Source: Alphaproteobacteria bacterium (GTDB lineage Bacteria; Pseudomonadota; Alphaproteobacteria; Micavibrionales; UBA2020). From it: a DNA stretch of 9,855 nucleotides. The notes under the pieces were generated by a model that saw only the letters and a program-made list of their open reading frames with translations, searched no databases and was not told the DNA's origin. Positions 1 through 4,390 of the stretch are shown in pieces. Made by a program: the position numbers and the translations under genes. The DNA is taken from contig JAQSWE010000072.1 in NCBI GenBank assembly GCA_029266795.1, positions 1 through 9,855 of the forward strand, given 5' to 3'. Each line of letters begins with the position of its first letter. The first letter of the stretch is position 1.

Positions 1-660
1 TTTCGTTATAGTTTCCCAAGCACATACCAAGTCGGATATATATGTGCCGTTTTCATTTGAACCGAATAAGCCTATTTTTATTAAGTACTGTATATGTTCA
101 TCGTATTGGACGGAGTTTCTAATTTTGCCATCTTGGATACTTGCAATTGCCGGAATGTTTTTGGAGGATATTTGTGATTTTAATTTTCTCTTTACGCTAA
201 ATGGGCTGTCAAAAGCACCTTTTTTGCCGATCTTCCAGCCAAGGTAATTGTACTTAACAACTTTTGGTTTTTTCTCTTTCAAATCGACAAGAAGACTAAA
301 AGTTTTGTGAGATACATCAATTACGTATCCAACAGTCTCGTTTTGCAATTGTACAAAACGTCCTTCTTTAATTTGATTCATGATTGAACCGGAAGTTTTA
401 ACTTTAGACAAACTGACTTTGCGTTTTTTTGAGGTAGGCTTGAATTTTTTCTTTGTGAGGACCTTTATATTTATAGCTTGTTCTCTACCCCGAGATGCTG
501 GGCCGATTTCATAAGCGAGCAACTGACCCTCTGATATTTCTTCAATTTTAGATTCTTTAAGTTTTTCGAGATGAATAAATATGTCTTTTTTACTGATTTC
601 ATCCACGACGAATCCAAATTTCTTTTTCTTACTAAACCATTTAACAATTCCGTTACGCAT
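1..660 (-). CDS. Cold shock domain protein with unknown C-terminal domain (3' end outside window)
   Basis: Reading the minus strand from an ATG at 660 gives 220 uninterrupted codons to the left edge, so the C-terminus is missing. An in-frame TAG lies two codons upstream, which fixes this ATG as the first possible start. Residues 3-67 match a cold shock (CspA-type OB-fold) domain: GIVKWFS at 4-10, RNP1-like KFGFVV at 14-19, RNP2-like DIFIH at 26-30, and a closing strand with SRGREQAINIKVL at 56-68. Such domains bind single-stranded RNA or DNA. The usual loop before RNP1 is replaced by a run of lysines. A Lys-rich linker (about 69-90) leads to a second region (91-220) that I do not recognise. 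It contains GRFVQLQNETVGYVIDVS (100-117), which looks like another small beta-barrel. The gene is far more AT-rich than its neighbours, suggesting transfer. The Shine-Dalgarno signal is weak (GGA about 8 bases upstream). The domain call is firm; the role is unknown. Confidence 0.85.
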   Translation of the reverse strand, partial: MRNGIVKWFSKKKKFGFVVDEISKKDIFIHLEKLKESKIEEISEGQLLAYEIGPASRGREQAINIKVLTKKKFKPTSKKRKVSLSKVKTSGSIMNQIKEGRFVQLQNETVGYVIDVSHKTFSLLVDLKEKKPKVVKYNYLGWKIGKKGAFDSPFSVKRKLKSQISSKNIPAIASIQDGKIRNSVQYDEHIQYLIKIGLFGSNENGTYISDLVCAWETITK

Positions 661-710
661 GAACTAAATCCGAAAAAATTTATCTTGGGTAAAAAATTAA
701 ATTCGGCAAA
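661..710. other. AT-rich gap and composition boundary
   Basis: This 50-base gap separates the AT-rich cold shock gene from the GC-rich gene at 711-1106; both read on the minus strand. The change in base composition falls here, close to position 710. The gap holds A/T runs and an imperfect inverted repeat (CCGAA at 671-675 and TTCGG at 703-707), too loose to call a terminator. I see no convincing sigma-70 promoter in it, so it is unclear whether the cold shock gene has its own promoter or is read from upstream. Confidence 0.5.
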
Positions 711-1106
711 TTACTCCCCCTCGTTCTCCAATCTCTCCAACCTCTCCACCACCGCCGCAATCTCCGCCTCCAGATCCTTCTCCTCGATCTTGCGCGACGC
801 GCCGAGCGGAGAATCTCCGGCGTAGAGCCAGACATCGCCGGTTTCGAATTTCAGCTCGCCGCAGGTGCCGTAGCCTTTGTGTTCAAGGCGAATGGTCTCG
901 CCGGCGGCGGGGGCGCCCTTACCGGATTTTCCGATGCGGAAGATGACGTAATCGTCGCCAGCTTCCTCCACCCCGCCGATAAACAGGATATCGCTGCCCT
1001 CGGCCTTCTGCTTGAACGACAGCTGGTTCACGGCGGGCGAACAGGCGGCGGCGGGTGACGTAACAGAGATCATGACAGCGGCCATCAGGCACAGGAACAA
1101 GCGCAT
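711..1106 (-). CDS. Small secreted protein, possible netrin/TIMP-like fold
   Basis: This gene encodes 131 residues. The start at 1106 has an AGGA Shine-Dalgarno (complement of 1116-1119) nine bases upstream. Residues 1-21 form a signal peptide (charged Arg2, hydrophobic core 3-15, SPAAA before Cys22). Cleavage would leave Cys22 at the N-terminus. AAAC is a poor lipobox, so either an exported soluble protein or a lipoprotein is possible. The mature part has SDILFIGGV (38-46), then YVIFRIGKSGKG (53-64), then TCGELKFETGDVWLYAG (81-97). A leading Cys, an 'ADVVFxG' strand and a 'CGxxFxxGxxYLvYA' strand are typical of netrin/TIMP-like OB-fold proteins in bacteria; this is a pattern match by eye, not a search result. 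Residues 107-130 form a charged, probably coiled helix. Only Cys22 and Cys82 could form a disulfide in the mature protein. Partner and function are unknown. Confidence 0.8.
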   Translation of the reverse strand: MRLFLCLMAAVMISVTSPAAACSPAVNQLSFKQKAEGSDILFIGGVEEAGDDYVIFRIGKSGKGAPAAGETIRLEHKGYGTCGELKFETGDVWLYAGDSPLGASRKIEEKDLEAEIAAVVERLERLENEGE

Positions 1107-1148
1107 ATGAATTCATCCTATAAAAAGCGGGGCAAAACGCCTCACGCC

Positions 1149-1177
1149 TTGTCATTCTGCCACGAGGTGGGTTAAAT
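1149..1177 (+). promoter_or_regulatory. Probable sigma-70 promoter for dut operon
   Basis: TTGTCA (1149-1154, one mismatch to the -35 consensus) and TTAAAT (1172-1177, four of six matches to -10) are separated by 17 bases. Transcription would start near 1184, leaving about 28 bases of leader before the dut ATG. It lies in the only gap upstream of the dut-cysK-SRPBCC unit. This is a visual match only; the -10 box is mediocre and the AT-rich stretch 1172-1190 offers alternatives. Confidence 0.4.
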
Positions 1178-1201
1178 ACATATATTCTAAACCGCGCCCT
1201 T

Positions 1202-1205
1202 GGAG
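1202..1205 (+). promoter_or_regulatory. Ribosome binding site that sets the dut start
   Basis: GGAG sits six bases before the ATG at 1212. It favours that ATG over the in-frame TTG at 1200, which lies upstream of this site and would put the site inside the coding region. Confidence 0.65.
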
Positions 1206-1211
1206 AATATT

Positions 1212-1682
1212 ATGTCTAAAACCGTCGCCGTTTCCATCACACAGCTGCCGAACGCCAAGGGGCTGAACCTCCCCAACTATGCGACCGAACTGTCTGCGGG
1301 CGTCGATCTGGAGGCTGCGGTCGAGACACCCGTGACGCTGAAACCGGGCGAGCGCCAGCTGATCCCGACCGGCCTTGCCATCGCCCTGCCGGAAGGCTAC
1401 GAGGCGCAAGTGCGCCCCCGCTCCGGCCTTGCGTTTAAAAATGGCGTGACGGTTTTGAATTCCCCCGGCACCATCGACGCCGATTATCGCGGCGAAGTGA
1501 AAGTCATCCTCGCCAACCTCGGCACCGAACCCTTCACGGTGGAGCGCGGGATGCGCGTCGCCCAGATGGTCGTCGCGCAATATACGCGTGTCAGCTTCAA
1601 TCTGGTCGAGCAACTGGACGAAACCGCGCGGGGCGCGGGCGGCTTTGGTTCCACCGGCACAGCGGCGAAAAAAGCATCATGA
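1212..1682 (+). CDS. dut: Deoxyuridine 5'-triphosphate nucleotidohydrolase (dUTPase)
   Basis: This trimeric, Mg-dependent enzyme splits dUTP to dUMP and pyrophosphate. It keeps uracil out of DNA and supplies dUMP for dTMP synthesis. The 156-residue length is normal for the bacterial trimeric family. All five conserved motifs are visible: motif I AGVDLEAA (29-36), motif II PRSGLA (69-74), motif III GTIDADYRGEVKV (86-98) with the catalytic Asp at 89 and the base-stacking Tyr at 92, motif IV RVAQMV (115-120), and the mobile C-terminal motif V RGAGGFGSTG (140-149). The ATG at 1212 is preferred to the TTG at 1200 because GGAG lies six bases before it. The stop codon overlaps the next gene's start as ATGA, so translation of cysK is probably coupled. 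In many alphaproteobacteria dut lies beside coaBC; here its partner is a cysteine synthase gene. Confidence 0.96.
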   Translation: MSKTVAVSITQLPNAKGLNLPNYATELSAGVDLEAAVETPVTLKPGERQLIPTGLAIALPEGYEAQVRPRSGLAFKNGVTVLNSPGTIDADYRGEVKVILANLGTEPFTVERGMRVAQMVVAQYTRVSFNLVEQLDETARGAGGFGSTGTAAKKAS

Positions 1683-2614
1683 ACATCCACGATCATATCT
1701 GGCAGACGATCGGCAACACCCCTCTCGTCCGCATCCCGAAGCTGACCGCCGAGCACGGCATCAAGGCCGATATCGTGCTGAAGCTGGAATTCTTCAACCC
1801 GCTGTCGAGCGTGAAGGACCGCCTAGCCATCTCCCTCATCGAGGCGGGCGAAGCATCGGGCAAGATCAATAAAGACACAGTTATTATCGAGCCGACATCC
1901 GGCAACACCGGCATCGGCCTCGCCTTCATCTGCGCGGCGAAGGGTTACAAGCTTATCCTCACTATGCCCGAAAGCATGTCGTTCGAGCGGCGCAAGATGC
2001 TTCGCCTGTTCGGCGCGCATATTGAATTGACGCCCGCCGACAAGGGCATGACCGGCGCGGTCAACCGCGCGGTCGAACTGGCGAAGGAACACAAGAACAG
2101 CTTCATCCCCCAGCAATTCGACAACCCTGCCAACCCCGATATCCACCGCCGCACGACGGCGGAGGAAATCTGGCGCGATACGGATGGCAAGGCGGATGTG
2201 CTGATTTCCGGCGTCGGCACGGGCGGCACGCTCACCGGCGTTTCGCAGGCGCTGAAGGCGAAAAAACCGTCCTTCCGCACCGTTGCGGTGGAACCGACCG
2301 ACAGCGCGGTCTTGTCCGGCAAGCCGCCGGGTGCGCATAAAATCCAGGGCATCGGCGCAGGCTTCGTGCCGGGCGTGCTGGACGTGAAGCTGATCGACGA
2401 AATCATCACCGTTTCCAACGACGACGCGTATGCCATGATGCGCCATGTGGCAAAGACCGAAGGCATTCCCGTCGGCGTGTCGTCGGGTGCGGCCATCACC
2501 GCCGCGCTTGCCGTCGGCAAGCGCCCTGAAATGGCGGGCAAGATGATCGTTGCGATCATCCCCAGCATGGCCGAGCGTTACCTGTCGCTGCCGCCCTTCA
2601 AGGATCTTGAATAA
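1679..2614 (+). CDS. cysK: Cysteine synthase, O-acetylserine sulfhydrylase (PLP-dependent)
   Basis: The predicted enzyme makes L-cysteine from O-acetyl-L-serine and sulfide in the cytoplasm. The 311-residue length is typical of the CysK/CysM fold-type II family. Visible landmarks are the N-terminal TIGNTPLVRI (10-19), PLP lysine Lys46 in SSVKDR (43-48), substrate loop PTSGNTG (72-78), MSFERRKMLRLFGA (100-113), PLP phosphate loop GVGTGGT (178-184), KIQGIGAGFVP (221-231) and GVSSGAA (266-272), which holds the serine near the PLP pyridine nitrogen. The KIQGIG...FVP and MS.ERR..L features favour CysK over CysM or cystathionine beta-synthase; there are no extra domains. The C-terminal end reads PSMAERYLSL where E. 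coli CysK has PSSGERYLST, a small deviation. The start ATG overlaps the dut stop by four bases, and the stop shares one base with the next ATG. The exact sulfur donor and acyl-serine substrate are inferred from the family. Confidence 0.9.
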   Translation: MNIHDHIWQTIGNTPLVRIPKLTAEHGIKADIVLKLEFFNPLSSVKDRLAISLIEAGEASGKINKDTVIIEPTSGNTGIGLAFICAAKGYKLILTMPESMSFERRKMLRLFGAHIELTPADKGMTGAVNRAVELAKEHKNSFIPQQFDNPANPDIHRRTTAEEIWRDTDGKADVLISGVGTGGTLTGVSQALKAKKPSFRTVAVEPTDSAVLSGKPPGAHKIQGIGAGFVPGVLDVKLIDEIITVSNDDAYAMMRHVAKTEGIPVGVSSGAAITAALAVGKRPEMAGKMIVAIIPSMAERYLSLPPFKDLE

Positions 2615-3033
2615 TGATCGAATACGATATTTTCATCGCTGCGCCGCGCAATGCGGTCTGGGAATTCCTGACCCGCCACGACCACATCCAGCAATGGTGG
2701 GGCAAGGGCGTTAACCTGCACGTGCAGGATGGCGACGAAACGCCGCAGCCATGGACAGACCATAACGGCATCCAGCACACGACGCGCGGCAGCGTCACGG
2801 CGCTCGAGACAAATACGCGCCTGCAGCTGAACTGGACCGATGACGGCTGGCCCGGTCCGACACGCGTTGAATTTCTGTTGTCACCGTATAACGACGGTAC
2901 AAACCTGTATATGTGCCAGTCCGGCTGGGATATTTTTTCCGACCAGCAGCGCGCCGAACTGGTCGAGCAATACCGCAGCCTCTGGCGGCAGCTGATGGAT
3001 AATTTCAAGTCTTATTGCCTCAAGACGCGGTAA
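2614..3033 (+). CDS. AHSA1-like SRPBCC (START/Bet v1 fold) protein
   Basis: This gene encodes 139 residues. The opening IFIAAPRNAVWEFLT (6-20) followed by WWG (28-30) is the hallmark start of the AHSA1/polyketide cyclase-type SRPBCC fold, a deep hydrophobic pocket formed by a beta-sheet around a long C-terminal helix. Further matches are LQLNW (70-74), the strand TRVEFLLSPYNDGTNLYM (83-100), a GW turn (104-105) and the final helix 112-133. Members bind varied hydrophobic ligands, so no ligand can be assigned. An AAGGA Shine-Dalgarno (2600-2604) inside the end of cysK precedes the start, and the TAATG overlap suggests coupled translation with cysK. It is the last gene of the dut-cysK unit. Family membership is fairly secure; function and any link to cysteine or nucleotide metabolism are unknown. 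Confidence 0.85.
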   Translation: MIEYDIFIAAPRNAVWEFLTRHDHIQQWWGKGVNLHVQDGDETPQPWTDHNGIQHTTRGSVTALETNTRLQLNWTDDGWPGPTRVEFLLSPYNDGTNLYMCQSGWDIFSDQQRAELVEQYRSLWRQLMDNFKSYCLKTR

Positions 3034-3035
3034 AG

Positions 3036-3070
3036 AAAAAGCCCCATCGCGGCAGCGACGGGGCTCTCTT
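3036..3070. terminator. Bidirectional Rho-independent terminator
   Basis: AGCCCC (3040-3045) pairs with GGGGCT (3060-3065), and after one A/C mismatch TCGC (3047-3050) pairs with GCGA (3055-3058) around a GGCA loop. On the minus strand the stem is followed by TTTTTCTTT, a strong tail serving the gene that ends at 3094. On the plus strand the tail is a weaker pyrimidine run, just after the SRPBCC stop codon at 3033. It divides two convergent units. Confidence 0.85.
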
Positions 3071-3093
3071 CCTTGTTCAAGAAGCTTGTTGGT

Positions 3094-3576
3094 TTAACCG
3101 AGGCGCTGCGTGGGCAGCGGCGCGGGTTTCGGCGCAGGTTTTGCCGTTACCTTGACGGAAGCGGCAGGTTCAGCCGATGCGTTGAAATCCGCAGCGGAAG
3201 CCTTCGCGCCCAGCGTGGATGGTGCGGCATCGTCATTGGCGGGAGCCGCGAATTTCTGCTCCTCCGCCTTTTCCTTCGCCCAGTCGCGCGCGCCGCGGTA
3301 ATCGTTCACCACTTGCTTCAGCGCGTCGCCGAACATGCCGCCGAGTTTCTTGAAGAAGCCGAGCGCGGGTTCACGCCAGTCTTTCTTCGCGGCAACGGTT
3401 GCAGCCGCGCCAATGCCGACGACGGCGCTGAGCAGCGGAGCTGCGGTCACGATTGCCGCGACGACGGGCAGCACGAACCAGGACGCGACGGCGGTGCCGC
3501 CAAGAAGCGCGTATGATCCGAGCCGACCAAGCTTGCCGGGGGTTTCGGTTTCGGGGGTCTCAGGGGTAACTGCCAT
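3094..3576 (-). CDS. Small membrane protein of unknown function (paralogue A)
   Basis: This gene encodes 160 residues; I do not recognise a family. A short Thr/Pro/Glu-rich N-terminus is followed by a hydrophobic stretch at 22-63, long enough for two closely spaced membrane helices (about 22-43 and 45-63). Next comes a charged amphipathic helix (65-108) with F75-KKLG and a D92-Y93...W99 pattern. The tail (109-160) is rich in Ala, Pro and Lys and probably disordered. The same layout appears in the protein at 3799-4248, suggesting a diverged pair. A near-consensus promoter lies 50 bases upstream of the ATG and a strong terminator lies 24 bases after the stop, so this looks like a single-gene unit. 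The Shine-Dalgarno (AAGG about 10 bases before ATG) is weak. The hydrophobic-then-amphipathic layout could suit membrane anchoring of a cytoplasmic or periplasmic helix; no function is claimed. Confidence 0.75.
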   Translation of the reverse strand: MAVTPETPETETPGKLGRLGSYALLGGTAVASWFVLPVVAAIVTAAPLLSAVVGIGAAATVAAKKDWREPALGFFKKLGGMFGDALKQVVNDYRGARDWAKEKAEEQKFAAPANDDAAPSTLGAKASAADFNASAEPAASVKVTAKPAPKPAPLPTQRLG

Positions 3577-3632
3577 CAGTCTTGTGCCTTTTCGTTTGTT
3601 GATCCATGCCCGCCTTGTGGAGGGTTGATACG

Positions 3633-3661
3633 AGTCTAGGAAGGAAAGGCAAATATGTCAA
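3633..3661 (-). promoter_or_regulatory. Strong sigma-70-type promoter for the 3094-3576 gene
   Basis: Read on the minus strand, a perfect TTGACA (-35, complement of 3656-3661) and TAGACT (-10, complement of 3633-3638, four of six matches) are separated by exactly 17 bases. Transcription would start near 3626, giving a leader of about 50 bases before the ATG at 3576. Confidence 0.7.
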
Positions 3662-3734
3662 TTTTGTGGACGACGTTAAGCCATATTGATTAATTAAATC
3701 AATACTTTAATGTATGGGGTGCAATAGTAACACA

Positions 3735-3771
3735 AATGCTGAAAGTGAGCAAAACACCCACTTTCAGCATT
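3735..3771 (-). terminator. Perfect 13-bp hairpin, probable terminator of the 3799-4248 gene
   Basis: AATGCTGAAAGTG (3735-3747) and its exact reverse complement CACTTTCAGCATT (3759-3771) flank an 11-base loop. The hairpin begins 27 bases beyond the stop codon at 3799. On the minus strand it is followed by TGTGTTAC, only moderately U-rich, so it could act as a terminator or as a 3' mRNA-stabilising stem. On the plus strand no T run follows. Confidence 0.6.
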
Positions 3772-3798
3772 CGAATCGCGTGTCATGATTCTTGTTTA

Positions 3799-4248
3799 TT
3801 ACGGCTGTGGCGGCTTCGGCACGTTCACCAGTTTCGGTGTTTCAACGGCGGCTGCGGGCGCAACTTCGGGCTTCGCTGCATTGTTGAAACCGGGCTCGAC
3901 GGTGCCGTTTTTGAACGTGCTGGTCGCGCGCTCGATCGACTCTTTCTTCTCAAGCGCTTTGCGCTCTTTGCGTGCGTTCCACCAGTTCTTCACGCGGCCG
4001 AAATCTTCCGACACATGCGAAACAAGGTCCTGGCCGAGGTTCACCAGCTGGTCGCCCAGTTTCTGGAAGTTATTGCGGCCTTTTTCGGTGGTCGCGTAGT
4101 ACGCCAGACCGGCGATGCCGACAATGGAAACGATCGGGAACGTCAGCGTCATGCCAAGCGCCCAAAGGCCGGTCGAGAGCGTGCCTGCGCCTGCAAGATA
4201 GGTGGTGGTTTTTTCAGCGCGTTGATGGTTTTTGGTTTCGTCGGACAT
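3799..4248 (-). CDS. Small membrane protein of unknown function (paralogue B)
   Basis: This gene encodes 149 residues from the ATG at 4248, which is preceded by AGAGGG (complement of 4253-4258) at good spacing. A longer frame from 4317 would begin inside the predicted promoter and is rejected. A polar N-terminus leads to a hydrophobic, Gly-rich segment (16-52), enough for one or two membrane helices. It is followed by a charged amphipathic helix (about 55-107) with F61-QKLG and D82-F83...W89-W90, then a Pro/Ala/Val-rich tail ending in PKPPQP. F.KLG, the D-aromatic...W motif with identical internal spacing, and the proline-rich end all recur in the protein at 3094-3576, although overall identity is low. 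It has its own promoter upstream and hairpin downstream. No family is recognised and no function is assigned. Confidence 0.8.
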   Translation of the reverse strand: MSDETKNHQRAEKTTTYLAGAGTLSTGLWALGMTLTFPIVSIVGIAGLAYYATTEKGRNNFQKLGDQLVNLGQDLVSHVSEDFGRVKNWWNARKERKALEKKESIERATSTFKNGTVEPGFNNAAKPEVAPAAAVETPKLVNVPKPPQP

Positions 4249-4289
4249 GGAACCCTCTTTTTTATAAATTGGCGTTAAAACGGGAGCCC

Positions 4290-4317
4290 ATAATACGGCC
4301 AAGTTGTGACAAGTCAA
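4290..4317 (-). promoter_or_regulatory. Strong sigma-70-type promoter for the 3799-4248 gene
   Basis: On the minus strand, TTGACT (-35, complement of 4312-4317, five of six) and TATTAT (-10, complement of 4290-4295, five of six) are separated by 16 bases. The leader to the ATG at 4248 would be about 35 bases. The boxes lie within the start of the longer alternative frame for this gene, which supports the shorter start. Confidence 0.7.
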
Positions 4318-4330
4318 GGGCTTAGAGGAT

Positions 4331-4336
4331 GATAAT
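4331..4336 (+). promoter_or_regulatory. Weak candidate -10 box for mutS
   Basis: GATAAT matches five of six bases of the -10 consensus and lies about 55 bases before the mutS ATG in the divergent intergenic region (4249-4390). The nearest -35-like sequence, TTGTGA at 4304-4309, is 21 bases away, too far for a normal promoter. It is offered only because mutS has no upstream gene on its strand to supply a promoter. Confidence 0.25.
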
Positions 4337-4390
4337 TCCTTGCGATTTCAGCCTATTGCGCGGGGGCCAGAATCCCTTTAAAAATTGTCT

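Larger units (their letters stand above)
3577..3798. other. Intergenic region with promoter, AT-rich element and hairpin
   Basis: This 222-base gap separates two same-direction (minus-strand) genes. Apart from the promoter (3633-3661) and hairpin (3735-3771) listed separately, it holds an AT-rich near-palindrome at 3686-3702: TTGATT and AATCAA around AATTA. That element lies about 60-75 bases upstream of the predicted transcription start for the 3576 gene, a position suited to an activator site or an UP-like element. No coding sequence or RNA gene is seen. Confidence 0.5.

Noticed and set aside
44..825. Short plus-strand frames at 44-247 and 571-825
   Set aside because: The first is antisense to the cold shock gene. 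The second spans the composition boundary and runs into the 3' end of the 711-1106 gene. Neither has a Shine-Dalgarno or a recognisable fold.
1823..2568. Two 207-codon minus-strand frames opposite cysK
   Set aside because: Both overlap the strongly conserved cysteine synthase and overlap each other; no domain is recognisable.
3073..4278. Plus-strand frames (147 and 180 codons) opposite the two small membrane proteins
   Set aside because: The minus-strand frames have promoters, a ribosome site in the second, terminators and sensible hydrophobic-amphipathic layouts; the plus-strand products are Arg/Gly/Cys-rich noise.
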